Assembly (NCBI GenBank): GCA_002245135.1
Contig: NGBS01000293.1
Location: 1-64,000 of the forward strand
Length of the DNA stretch: 64,000 bases
Reading direction: 5' to 3'
Source of the DNA: Proteromonas lacertae
Lineage: Eukaryota > Sar > Bigyra > Opalinata > Proteromonadidae
Shown here: one piece after another, positions 47,293 to 57,677 of the stretch
How positions within the stretch are numbered: position 1 is the first letter of the stretch
Layout: every line of letters begins with the position of its first letter
Notes under the pieces: generated by a model
What the model was told of the DNA's origin: nothing
What the model saw: the letters and a program-made list of their open reading frames with translations, nothing else
Database searches by the model: none
Translations under genes and position numbers: made by a program

Positions 47293-47550
47293 CATTCTAA
47301 ATCATCTACGAAAAAAGTCGTAACATATTGTGTAATTGGATTTGGAGTTATTTTAATAGGATTTTTATTAGGATGGATATTTCTAATATACAGAGTAAAA
47401 TCTGCTAAAATATCTGCTGAAAATACTACTGCAGACTATCTACCCGTAAAACAAAGTAGTAGTAATACAGTAATAGATATTTCAGGCAACGAGAGTAGAA
47501 ATAATGATGGAGGAATAAATAACTCTGTTAATTGCAGAAAATCATTATAA
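45688..47550 (+). CDS. Surface protein family member 3, intronless
   Basis: 620 residues. Signal peptide and ectodomain are nearly identical to member 2 up to SEKD (47292). From there the sequence switches to a different juxtamembrane, TM helix (VVTYCVIGFGVILIGFLLGW) and cytoplasmic tail (LPVKQSSSNTVIDISGNES). One internal patch differs from member 2 (NWNSNDCKWTYCEIK against KWNSNACKQAFCKIK), a Cys-containing exposed-looking loop. It shares its first ~185 codons with member 1. It is transcribed divergently from the pseudokinase-LRR gene. The two proteins would display essentially the same outside with different inside tails. Family unknown. Confidence 0.85.
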   Translation: MRYIIYTTFLILLPIIICDNVYAEYDGKNETGRLRKTIRQLQSNDNEELKSMLMSSGEIKLCNKSVIDISSWSVITPKVSKIIGDGEYSTIEVYADTYGSIELFEKLENIEILNINIEIKFSDNSDTTYIRNGITNEIINSTINGFHIIVKNLLYITMDKNHVGLISNRIYDSILSDVGIMFNEMSIILLDVNEEFSLISNEIKNMKVVSYKGMYLKGNCLFIDTQIKMKKIGLLFGKIQNTNFDYVVIDIESMKMEMRIETYMSLFIYNSESDVEINNLSIIIMNELSYSDSPYIFGSNYLSFVFENIGENIKVSLNNCIIDIIFDDIKVDYYVIKQDKNHERGFYICGITRLSNRNSKMLMNYMIIRLFFNKEFISQTTKGNWNSNDCKWTYCEIKASKSAFFLFLNGNSFSIHNSYFYLHFDSKTTAVENVNIMKYSTVNGIVEKSFITDKNNIISEKMNLISGTSESLYEMMKVLGYKIYESTIYYPNLPYIDKSVGEINYDMYKDNKPKYKNICRNSSDEENSNNKSEKDHSKSSTKKVVTYCVIGFGVILIGFLLGWIFLIYRVKSAKISAENTTADYLPVKQSSSNTVIDISGNESRNNDGGINNSVNCRKSL

Positions 47551-47910
47551 TTTTTATTAATCTAAATATTTAGTTTGTATAATAATTGAATTTGAGTTTA
47601 TTCTATAAAAATTAGTAGTACTTTTTTTGATATGTTGCTTTTCACGTTTGTTTGTTTTTGTTTAAAATGTTTCAAAATTATTAGTCGTTTTAAAATCAGT
47701 TATACATGTAATTAATGTAATTAGAGGTTTAAATGTAATAGCAAATCTTTATATATGTACAATTCGACCTTATAAATATATTATGTCATGGTACTTCAAA
47801 AATTGACCAATAGTTAGAATTATCGTAGTTTAAGAATCATTTTTATAAGTAAGTTGTATTTGATTTTTACAAACAAACAATATTTATAAAATCATTACAA
47901 AATATTATAC
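47551..47910. other. Convergent 3' region, no gene seen
   Basis: About 360 nt of A/T-rich sequence between the 3' ends of surface genes 3 and 4. No coding pattern or repeat stands out. Confidence 0.45.
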
Positions 47911-49872
47911 TTATTCTCTTATTATCAGATTTTCTCCACTTTCACCTGTATTTTCATCTGAAGTCATTTCTATACTACTTTCTTCACTAGTTTCAGGACT
48001 AATTCTTCTATTTTTACATAGTTCGTGTTTATAACCATAAAATATCATTAATGAACTACATCCAAGTACAATTATTGATCCAACAGTGACTAAACTTATC
48101 AATAAAGCTGATGAATCTTCATTACTACTTATTTTATTAGATTGATTGAATTGTTCATCTTCATCTGTTATTTCTACATCAATTACTGTTGTAGTTAATT
48201 GTTCTAATGTAGTTGTTGGTATAGATGGTGTTGTTGTTATTTCTTCTTTTGCAGGAGTAGTAGTAGGAGGAGGAGGAGTTGTAGTTACTGCTGTTTCTAC
48301 TGTAGTTGTTGTTGTTAAATCAGGAGTAGTTATATCACAAACATTTTCATATTTAGGTGTTACATTCTCAAATTTTTCATAATTAATAACATTCAATTGA
48401 AAATCATAAAATGGCAAATCTGTATAATATATAATCGAACCATATCTAGAATATCCAAGTGACTTCATTGAAGGATATATTGAAAGAACATCTCCTGCTA
48501 TTATAGAATGGGTTCCATCTATTAAACTATTGCCATTTGTTGTTATATAACTTTCATCACTCACAATACCAACTTTAGATACACTAATAAAATAAGGTTC
48601 TATAGATGCACTAAAAGCTTTATCAAGATAAAAATAACTATTATTTAAACTAATACTTCCTTCTTTATATTCAGTAGATAGCAAACTTGGTTCACAAATT
48701 GATTTACAATGATTACCATATATTAGAGCACAATTTTTCTTTTTACTTACACAATCCTTTTCGAAATGAAATCTTACTTGTAAATAATTAGCAACTAATT
48801 TCAAATTGTCTAATGCTCTACACACAACACTTGATATACTTAAATATCTTTTTAATTTATCACCACCTGTAAATGTGTCATGTTTAGCCCAATTCAATAT
48901 TAAATCACCAAAACGAACGTCGATTAAACAATGATTAATTGTTAAGCCTTTATTCGCTAATATACTAATCATTGAGAAATAACTATCAGTTACCATTTCA
49001 TCATAATCTGTATATCTAAAACTACTTCTTACAATTATTAATGAATTATTCAATGTTATTTCAGAATTACTTCTATTCATAAATAATGCATAGAAAATAT
49101 CACCTTTAACATCAAAACTAATAGAATCTATGTCAATAACCACATAATTAAAATCTATATTCTCTATTGTTGTAAACATAATTCCATTACATGTTAGAAC
49201 AGAAGCAGTATGTATATTAATATTTCCACCTTTGATATATATTCCATTCCATGTTACTCGATTATCACTTGTAATTGTATTGCTTATTAAACTGAACAAT
49301 TGACTATTGTAACTATCTGTATATGTAATATCCATATCATCAAATGAAATTCCGACATCGTTTAATACGCTTGATGTAATTGTATTACTTAATATACTAC
49401 TTTTTCCTCCTTTTACTTGAATGATTACATTTTTATCAGCTATACATATGTGTAAACCATTAATTGTTGAATTCAATATTTCATTTGTTATACCTTTATT
49501 GATATATACCTTTCCATTATTTCCAATTGAAGAAATCTTAATATGTAAGTTAATTATTTCTATATTTACTAATTTTTCAAACAATCGAATTTCACTATAA
49601 GCATTTGGAGTTATTTCTAATACGGCATTATCTCCATCTCCAACAATTTTCGATACTGTAGGAGTTATAACCGACCAGCTATTCATATCAATTTTTACTT
49701 TTTCGCATATTTTAATCTCACCTTGATCCAACAACATATTCTTGAATTCCTCATTATCGTCAGATTGTAATTTACGGTTGACGATTCTTAGTGAATTAGT
49801 GCTACTGCTTCTGAGGCTAACATAAAATAGTATTGCCAATGGAATTAAGATGATGACTAATTCTAGCGCCAT
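47911..49872 (-). CDS. Surface protein family member 4, intronless
   Basis: 653 residues: N-terminal signal or anchor segment (ALELVIILIPLAILFYVSL), ectodomain with the family core (SWSVITPTVSKIVGDGD, NGITNEI-like and STINGLHI-like strands), a long Thr/Pro stalk (TTTPPPPTTTPAKEEITT), a TM helix (LLISLVTVGSIIVLGCSSLM) and a tail with RISPETSEESS. It is more diverged from members 2 and 3, but its C-terminal half is clearly the same type as member 1 (YPSMKSLGYSRYGSIIYY, YENVC, ISPET). It is therefore the closest thing here to a donor of the 3' part of member 1. The Thr-rich stalk is a likely O-glycosylation region. Encoded on the opposite strand to members 1-3. Confidence 0.82.
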   Translation of the reverse strand: MALELVIILIPLAILFYVSLRSSSTNSLRIVNRKLQSDDNEEFKNMLLDQGEIKICEKVKIDMNSWSVITPTVSKIVGDGDNAVLEITPNAYSEIRLFEKLVNIEIINLHIKISSIGNNGKVYINKGITNEILNSTINGLHICIADKNVIIQVKGGKSSILSNTITSSVLNDVGISFDDMDITYTDSYNSQLFSLISNTITSDNRVTWNGIYIKGGNINIHTASVLTCNGIMFTTIENIDFNYVVIDIDSISFDVKGDIFYALFMNRSNSEITLNNSLIIVRSSFRYTDYDEMVTDSYFSMISILANKGLTINHCLIDVRFGDLILNWAKHDTFTGGDKLKRYLSISSVVCRALDNLKLVANYLQVRFHFEKDCVSKKKNCALIYGNHCKSICEPSLLSTEYKEGSISLNNSYFYLDKAFSASIEPYFISVSKVGIVSDESYITTNGNSLIDGTHSIIAGDVLSIYPSMKSLGYSRYGSIIYYTDLPFYDFQLNVINYEKFENVTPKYENVCDITTPDLTTTTTVETAVTTTPPPPTTTPAKEEITTTPSIPTTTLEQLTTTVIDVEITDEDEQFNQSNKISSNEDSSALLISLVTVGSIIVLGCSSLMIFYGYKHELCKNRRISPETSEESSIEMTSDENTGESGENLIIRE

Positions 49873-50170
49873 TTCACAATTAATAAGATTTCGAAACGGA
49901 TCTATTTGCTAGATTAAAATATTTTTATATACATTCATATATACTATACATAATTGCTAAATGAATAGCTATAAAATAATATTTCATGAATATAAACTAT
50001 AATCTATTCAACTTTCTTCTTCTTCCAATTCAATGTTTAATTTAATAAGCTATGTATTTTATTCTTTAAAATTCTCAAAATATTTCCTAATTTGTGAATT
50101 ATTGTGAACTGCTAGTTTATTGACCTTTATTAATTGAAAAGAACATCTAACTACTATTATTATAATGTTC

Positions 50171-50629
50171 TTAAATAGTTGACATATCTGATATGATTAT
50201 ATGAAGACCATTTATTGTCGAACTCTCAACATATTTTATTATACTGTTACAAATGATTACTAAATTGCTATTATCAGAGAATTTAATTTCGATATTTATA
50301 TTCAATATTTCGATATTTTCAAGCTTTTCAAATAACTCAATAGAACCATACGTATCTGCATATACTTCTATTGTTGAATACTCACCATCACCGATTATTT
50401 TGGATACTTTTGGAGTTATTACTGACCAACTTGAAATATCAATTACACTTTTATTACATAATTTTATTTCACCACTACTCATTAACATATTCCTAAACTC
50501 TTTATTGTTATTTGAATCTAAACTGCGACTTTCTTGACTTTTAGAATTACCGTCAAAATACTGAATACTAAATAAAAATAGTATTAACAACATGACAGAA
50601 GCAATGGTTAACGCTGTTGATAAATTCAT
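50171..50629 (-). pseudogene. Truncated surface protein family member 5
   Basis: 152 residues. It has its own hydrophobic N-terminus (LTIASVMLLILFLFSIQYF) and then the family core. From LMSSGEIKLCNKSVIDISSW through IEILNINIEIKFSDNS it is nearly identical to members 1-3, including at DNA level (about 50265-50490). Before and after that block it diverges, and it ends at ISDMSTI with no stalk or TM helix. It could be a secreted fragment, but it looks more like a gene remnant that has received a conversion tract. About 480 of the usual 600+ residues are missing. Confidence 0.75.
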
Positions 50630-50750
50630 TTTGTAAAACGGATATTTTTTGGTATTTTTTTAATTGTGTGATTCAATCATTCATTCATTGTTTATTATAG
50701 ATATATTATCATGAAAATTTCAAAATACATATATTTATATAACCTATTGT

Positions 50751-51823
50751 TTAAGAAGTTAAGGCCGATCTTCGATTATCTTGACTAACTTTTTCTAAAC
50801 GACTTCTATTAAATCTTGGAGGTTGAAGACTTTCATTTGTTCTAGCCAACTCACTTTTCTCAAACTGATTCTGTTTATTCTCTAAACTTATTATCACATT
50901 TTTATTTCTTAATAATAATTTACTACTATCAATCTGTCTTTGTTTTATATGTTCTTTTCTTCTTCCATCTATTCTTTTCAATAATCCTTTCATCTCAATC
51001 TCTTGTTGTCTTCTCAATCCATTCTCTTTCTTTCGAATTAATTCTAAGTTGTTTTCTTCCATCTTTATTCTTTCTTCTTTTTCCATTTCATCTGCAATCT
51101 TCTTCACTCTTTGAGCTTCACTGTATTCTTTCGCTTTAGCTAATACATTTTCACGCTTTCTCCAATCTAATAGTTCTTTAGTAAATTTTGGTGGTCTATT
51201 AGCTACCATTTCTTTTAATTCACTTTGTAGTTCCTTTAATTCACGACTATGTCTGTCATTCATTCTCTGTATATACATTTGAGCCATACCATCAAATTCT
51301 CTCATATATTTATCCCAATTGTAATTAAATTCTGCAAACTGGAAATTGTGACTTAATTGAACATTTTGTCTTTCTACTAAGTTATATGCATTTATTGATT
51401 TTTGTTGTCTTGATTCTTCTTGTTTTTTGAGTGTTTTGATTTGTGTTTCTGCTTTGGCTGCTTCTAGATAATTTCCTTCTGTTTCACATTTTACTCTGTA
51501 TGCTTCTAATACTTCTAAAAATTTAACTACTTTTGGATCAGCTCCAACAATTAAATCATCTATTTAAAGGCCATTAAATATAAAATATACCTTCAACAGG
51601 TGGTCTATCTAGAATTGCACAACAATCAGGATATGTGATTCTTCCTTCTCGTTCTGGATCTATTTTTTCTACTAAATTCTCAGCTTCTTCAGGATCTCTT
51701 CCTACAGCCTCGTATAACCGTGGTAAATCACTACTTGGTATTGAATTATATTGTTCAGGATCTAGTTCATTAAATATTTCTAAGAATTATTATTACAATG
51801 ATAATACGTTTTACTCTATCCAT
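50751..51823 (-). CDS. EF-hand and coiled-coil protein, probably axonemal or cytoskeletal
   Basis: Two introns (51780-51807 and 51560-51590) give 337 residues. The N-terminus has an EF-hand-like pair: VKQIFNELDPEQYNSIPSSD followed by KIDPEREGRITYPDCCAIL. The second loop resembles D-x-x-x-x-G-x-I but lacks the full set of Ca2+ ligands. The rest is highly charged coiled coil, with a conserved-looking patch FAEFNYNWDKYMREFDGMAQ and long K/E/R heptads. I associate the FNxxWDxxM patch with proteins widespread in flagellated protists, but I cannot name the family. No TM helix or signal peptide. The frame is intact. Confidence 0.68.
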
Positions 51824-51937
51824 ATTATATATATTTATATTATTTTAAATAAATTACAAGTATATAAGGAGAAAAATAGATTTGAAAAATAAAAAACGTT
51901 TGAGCTTGAATTGTGTCAAATCTCTTCTATTTTTCTT

Positions 51938-53025
51938 ATGGCTTTTAATCCTCAACTAAGTGCTCCTGGTATATTTTGACCTTATAAAATTTAGAAGGAT
52001 TACCTGCGTGGTTTCCTAACGAGGTTTACTTTTGTCAGCGAGATAAAATGACTTTTAAAGGTGATATACCAGGGTATCTTTCATTATTTTTTGTATATTT
52101 AGTTTTGGTAAATGTAAATATGATGGCTATGTTGTTTTAACAAATTATAGAATAGTGTTTGTTGCTAAACCAGCAAAAGGCAACTTCTCAGCATTTGTAT
52201 TAATTGAAAATATTATTAATAGGATATACCCCTTATGAATGTTTTCGATGAATCATTTGAACAACCAATATTTGGTGCAAATTACATATTTGTTAAATGC
52301 AATCCTGTTAGTAGTGGAGGAATAACAGGACCAAGTGAAATCAAGTTAATATTCAACGGTGGTGGATGCAACAATTTCTTGCCTCGTTTTGCTAAATTAA
52401 TGGATGTAGTACACTCTACAAGAAATCAAACATTTAATACCATTCCAACATCCATTAAACAAACATATAATAGTTATAGTTTTGCTTTACAACCTACCGC
52501 TATAAGTGATCCTTCAGATCCAACAACAGTGTATGTTTCATTACCACCATCAGCTGTTAAAGCAAATGTATATAACATTATTATTATATTAATTTCTAGA
52601 ATGTTCCTCAGAATTATCCTCATCCTAACTTTATTCCACCAGAACCATCATACATGCCACCACAACCACAACAACAGTATCCACAACCACAGACACAATA
52701 TACACAACCACCTCCTCCTCAGTATCAATATCAACAACCTCAACAATATCCTGCAAGTAGTACTTATCAGCCAGCACCACCAATATACCAACAACAACCA
52801 CCTATGCAACAATATCACTATCAACAACAGCCACCAATTGGTGTTGATTTTAATACTCCTCCTAGTGGGTATCCTCAGCCTCAACAGTATCCAGGAGGTA
52901 TTCCACAACCCCAACAACAATATAATCCTACTGTTGTTCAATTACCAACTAATGGTGGAATTTATCAACCAAGACAAACCACTACACAAAATCAACAAGA
53001 TAATCCATATTTTAAATCATATTAA
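51938..53025 (+). CDS. WBP2-like GRAM-domain protein with Pro/Gln/Tyr-rich tail
   Basis: Four introns (51969-51994, 52074-52102, 52197-52222 and 52568-52599) give 324 residues. The GRAM/PH-like part has GKCKYDGYVVLTNYRIVFVA and IPLMNVFDESFEQPIFGANY, matching WBP2's [20 protein letters not shown] block. The final exon encodes a tail of PPQ, QQYP and Tyr-rich repeats, similar in style to the PPxY-bearing tail of WBP2 though dominated by Gln. WBP2 proteins bind WW-domain partners and act as coactivators and adaptors, and the GRAM domain may bind lipids. The GRAM match is firm; partners here are unknown. Confidence 0.78.
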
Positions 53026-53115
53026 ATGGAAATTAATGAATAAATTATTAATTGTTGTTTTATGTATATAACCCAAACAAAATGTAAGTTATATTAGTAA
53101 ATATACCACATTAGT

Positions 53116-53494
53116 TTAAAAAGTTCCTCCCTGATAACCAATGTCACTTCCTTTAAGTGAGAAAAATTCAATATAATATCTATCACTTGGGATATTAAAT
53201 GCTTCAGACAAATGTTTTGCAATTTCACTACTTAAATTTTCATTAACTTTTGGGCTTAATCCTCCATAAGACATTAAATGAATTTGAGCTGCTGGATCTG
53301 CAGTTCCACCAAATATAACACACTGTCCAGGCATAAGACAAACATTTACATATCTAATAATCTATAAAATCTATTAATTTATACGATTCTGGCTTACCTA
53401 AACATTTTGCAACAGTAGCTGAACATTTCTTTACAAATGCATCGCATGCAGCTTTATCTGCAGCTACATTGGTTATTACACGAAGGAGTGGCAT
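53116..53494 (-). CDS. MIF: Macrophage migration inhibitory factor (MIF) homologue
   Basis: One 31-nt intron (53354-53384) joins MPLLRVITNVAADKAACDAF to YVNVCLMPGQCVIFGGTADP, giving 115 residues, the standard MIF size. Pro2, which becomes the catalytic N-terminal proline of the tautomerase, is present. LGKPESYV supplies the conserved Lys, and the centre has IFGGTADPAAQIHL. Then come LSEAFNIPSDRYYIEFF and GYQGGTF at the end. MIF proteins are trimeric tautomerases; in many protists they are cytosolic or secreted redox/tautomerase proteins. The CxxC of human MIF is not evident. No signal peptide, as is normal for this family. Confidence 0.95.
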
Positions 53495-53949
53495 TTAAAT
53501 CTAAAAAAGAAAAATAGAAATTTCTTTGAGGCTAACTTTGTATTAGTTTATCTAATTAACAACTTCACAAAAAATAAAACAGTGTAATTAGAGTGGATTA
53601 AACGTTCAATTAACTCATAAACTATTTTTCATTTTCATGAATTATTTTCCTATAAAAATGCTGTGTTTTCTTTTTTAATGTATATTTTCACTTTTTTCTA
53701 TCCTTCGGATGTATTACAACTACACTGAGTTTCATATTCATTAAAATATTCAAATTAATTCATTGCCTATAAAAAACAACTTTGTAAAGAGTGTTAAATA
53801 CAAAAATAAAAGTGTAGCTCAAATGTAGCTTGGCTTGATAGATTTGATTTCAATTTCAAATTTTTCACATTAGTCACGAAGTATAAATAAAATTACATCT
53901 AAATCCATTCTATTGAATCTATTTTATACTGAATATAGGAAATACCTCA
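53495..53949. other. Intergenic, divergent promoters, no gene seen
   Basis: About 455 nt between the start codons of the MIF and exportin-7 genes. A/T-rich with no coding pattern or repeat. Confidence 0.45.
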
Positions 53950-56458
53950 ATGCAAAACATAGACGTGGCTTATATTGAAAATTTATGTACAAAGCTGTAC
54001 AATTCAGCTGACACAAAATCAGCTAATGAGGCGCAAGCAGAATTAGTAAAACTAATATCCACTCCGGAGTTTATTCCCAAATGTCAGTATATTAATTCAT
54101 CTTCTATTTTAGAATGATACTTAACACATCCACGAATGATTATGCACTTTCTTTAGCAGGTAAAGCCTTAACAAATTTAATCACAACTAACTGGAACAGT
54201 TTTACAGAAGAACAAAAAGCTGATATTCGTATATAATACAACTATAATAAAATAGAAAGATATATAATTGATTATTTAGTAAAAAACTGTGGAAAAATGA
54301 AATCTTTTGTTTCATCATCTTTAATCCAATTATATTGTCGTGTAGCAAAGTTAGGTTGGAATGGTGGCAAGGGTATGGCAGATGTAGTAACAACTGTAAG
54401 TAAATTTATGGATGGAACTGTGGCTCATAAGATAATAGGAATGAATATATTCAGTGATTTAGTACAAGAAATTGATACTCCAGCACATCGTATATAGTTA
54501 TTTATTTATTTTATTAATTAATAGAGCCAAGTACACCTGAAAGTAGAAAAATCGCTTATTATTTCAGAGAATCTCATTTATTAGATGTATTTAAAGCAGG
54601 AATCAATGTGTTACAAGAAATAAAATTAGGAGGATTAGAAATTACTAAACCAGAAGAAGAAGTATTTAATATATATATATATATATAATAAATAGATTAA
54701 TCTAGCTCACAATGCATTACAATTAATCCATCATTGTCTCTCCTTCGATTTCATAGGTACTAATCCAGATGAATCAGGAATGGAGACAGGTGCAGTTTAT
54801 ATTCCACTCAGTTGGAGAGATGTGATTCAAGATCCAGGTACATTGTTATTATTCAGTGATTTATACTTCAAATATGAATCACCTATTACTGCACAGATCT
54901 TAGAATGTCTAATCTACTTAGCATCAGTAAGAAGAACAGTATTTAGAGATGCAGCTGCAAGGAATGAATTTTTAGTATCTTTAATGAAGACAATAGGTAG
55001 TATTATTAATTCACAGTATGGTTTAGATGATAGTGATACTTATCATATGTTGTGTAGATTATTAGGAAGATTAAAAGGAAATAATCAATTATCTGATTTG
55101 GTATATTTAGAAGGTTATGACAAATGGATTACCTTAGTTGGTGATTTTACTATTAAGTCACTGGAACATTGGGAAAGTTGTGAAAATAGTATTCAATACT
55201 TATTAACCTTATGGAATCAACTAGTATCAGCTGTACCAGTATTGAAATCAACCACTAATGATGATGTAAACACACTCTTTGATGGAATTGTTCCAAGGAT
55301 TGTAGAATCATATATAACTAATAGATTAGCAAGTGTTGAAATAATTCAGAATAATAATTTAGATGATCCTCTTGAACATATTGATAATATCTTAACAGAG
55401 ATGAAACAATTGCCATCTATATTCAGATATAATTATAAAAAATCAGCTCAATTCATTAGCACCGTTTTCAAACCATTGTCATTACAGTTAAACCAAAAAT
55501 TAATAGAATTAGCACGAAATGATACTATTCAGTTACAAGCTGAGATTCGAATAGTGGAAGGTAAACTAACATGGTTAATTAATATTATTGGAGCAGTAAT
55601 AGCTGGTCAATCCTTTGTAATCAGTGACAAAAACACTGGTGATGAAATAATTGATGCTGATCTATGTAGTTGTGCTTTTAGTATTTTAGAATCAATCGAT
55701 TATCGATTAACATACTCGAAAGGAAGCTCGAAATGTGATCCAAGATTAGAATTAGGTTTGTTATTCTTCTTTAAGAAGTTTAGACAAGCTTATAGTGCAG
55801 ATCAATATAGTTATGTTAATACAAATTTTGGATCGAATGATTTCAGTTATAAATATTCAATGTTTCAAACTATGTTTGACAGATTAGGTTTAGGTGATCA
55901 TAAAAGTGTAATGAATAAAATAATAGAGAAAATAATTCATAACTTCCAGTTTTGGCCTGAAAATATGGATATAATAAGAGATTCCATATTAGTGTTTAAT
56001 GAATTAGCCCAAGGATACAGTAGTGGAAAATTATTATTAACACTTGACCCTATAAAGAATCTATTGATTAACCATACTCAATCAACTTTCCCATTCTTAA
56101 CTTATAATTGTAATATGAAATATAGAATGTTATACTACGCTGGTTTGGGTAGATTAGTGTTTTTAGAAGGAAATGATTCCACTTATCAACCATTCTTTCA
56201 ACCATTTATTAACATAATGAATGAATTAACAAAGACTGATTTAAGTCAACAAAATAATAATAATAATATTCAAAGTGTTTTGGTTGGTTTATTTAGAGAT
56301 TGGAGAGGTATATTATCTAGTGCATCATCTTCCTCTTTTTATTCATATGTATATGAGATATTAAAACCTTATTTTGGACTATTTAATGAAGTTTCAAAAT
56401 ATTTTTATAATAATATGGAAGTATCTTCATCATTGTTTAAATTCCTCATTGAATTGGC

Positions 56459-56494
<36 letters not shown>

Positions 56495-57496
56495 ATAATA
56501 GATGTAATAAACAATCTCGTATTAGATTCAATTCCTCAAGTGCTGATGGTATTATTCTATTTAAAGAATGTTCAAATATAATGACAACTTATGGATCTGC
56601 AATATTACAATTAAAACAACAATTAGGAACAGTATGTTATATATATTATTATTATTATTGTTATTATATATATAGAACGATACTCCAACGGATTATTTAA
56701 AAAGTGTTCGTTATTATTTGCAATTATTAATCACCACTTTAATCGGAGATTATACTAATTTTGGTGTATTTCATTTATATAATGATCCTTGTCTTGATAA
56801 TGCAATAAAGTGTTCATTTTCGTTGGTGTTCTCAGTAAGATTTGAAGAATTACTAGTATTATATATATATATATATATATATTGAATAGTTGTTTCCAAA
56901 AGAGAGTTATACATATTTCAATTATATAGAAATATTATTCAGAAATCACATGGATATATTAACATCATTAAGTGTAGAAGTATTCGGTAGAATATTAGAA
57001 ACATTACAATTTGGTTTAAAAGCAATCGATACTCAGATCGTGACAAAAGCTTGTTCAACTTTGAATAATTTAGGTACTTTATATTATACGAATAGAAATA
57101 AGAATGATCAAACTATGATGTTTCTTAGATCAATAATACCTGAAAATGGACAAGTTTGGGCTGTCTTACTGTTTTCACTATTTCAAGTGTATTTGTTTGA
57201 TAATGATATCAAGAATCAATGGCAAATATCTCGACCAATGCTTCCATTTATATTAATTAATAAACAAGTATCATATTATATATATATATATATTATAGTC
57301 TTTACTTACATGTAAGACATTATTGATGAATACTCAACCTGAAGATATTCAAATACGTTTACAAAGATCGTTTGAGACACTATTAAAAGATTTTCCAACT
57401 AATTTAGATGCAGAGAGTAGAGAAATTTTTACAACAAAAGCAAATGAATTTAGAACAGAAGTTAAAAAATACATTCATAGTGCTTCAATTTATTAA
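53950..57496 (+). CDS. XPO7: Exportin-7 / RanBP16-like nuclear transport receptor
   Basis: Nine exons with eight introns of 26-44 nt give 1090 residues, the normal XPO7 size. It matches XPO7 from end to end: YIENLCTKLYNSADTKSANE at the start, IQLYCRVAKLGW, KIAYYFRESHLLDVFKAG, SFDFIGTNPDESG, IPLSWRDVIQDPGTLLLF, HMLCRLLGRLKGNNQLS, GRLTWLI-type HEAT segments, DWRGI, GIILFKECSNIMTTYG, NQWQISRPMLPFILIN and a C-terminus resembling FTxNLxxFRxEV. The introns starting at about 54662, 56459, 56856 and 57268 hold (TA)n tracts. The HEAT-repeat solenoid binds RanGTP and carries cargo through nuclear pores. Frame intact after splicing. Confidence 0.93.
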
Positions 57497-57677
57497 GTTT
57501 GTATTATATATATATATATATATAATGATAATAATAATAATGTTTGTTATTCACATGGATGACATAAAAATAACAATACACATAAATACATCAAATTAGG
57601 TTTGAAGAAAACATAACAGCTATATTTGATCTTTTTTTTTATTGTAATCTAACAGTAGAAATCGTATATAATAAATA

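Noticed and set aside
52648-52941. Trp/Leu-rich minus-strand ORF opposite the Pro/Gln tail of the WBP2-like gene
   Set aside because: Antisense translation of CAA/CCA repeats gives Trp/Leu runs; no independent evidence for a gene.
57408-57599. Plus-strand 63-residue ORF at the 3' end of exportin-7
   Set aside because: It is out of frame with the last exportin-7 exon, which ends at 57496, and half of it is a (TA)n tract.
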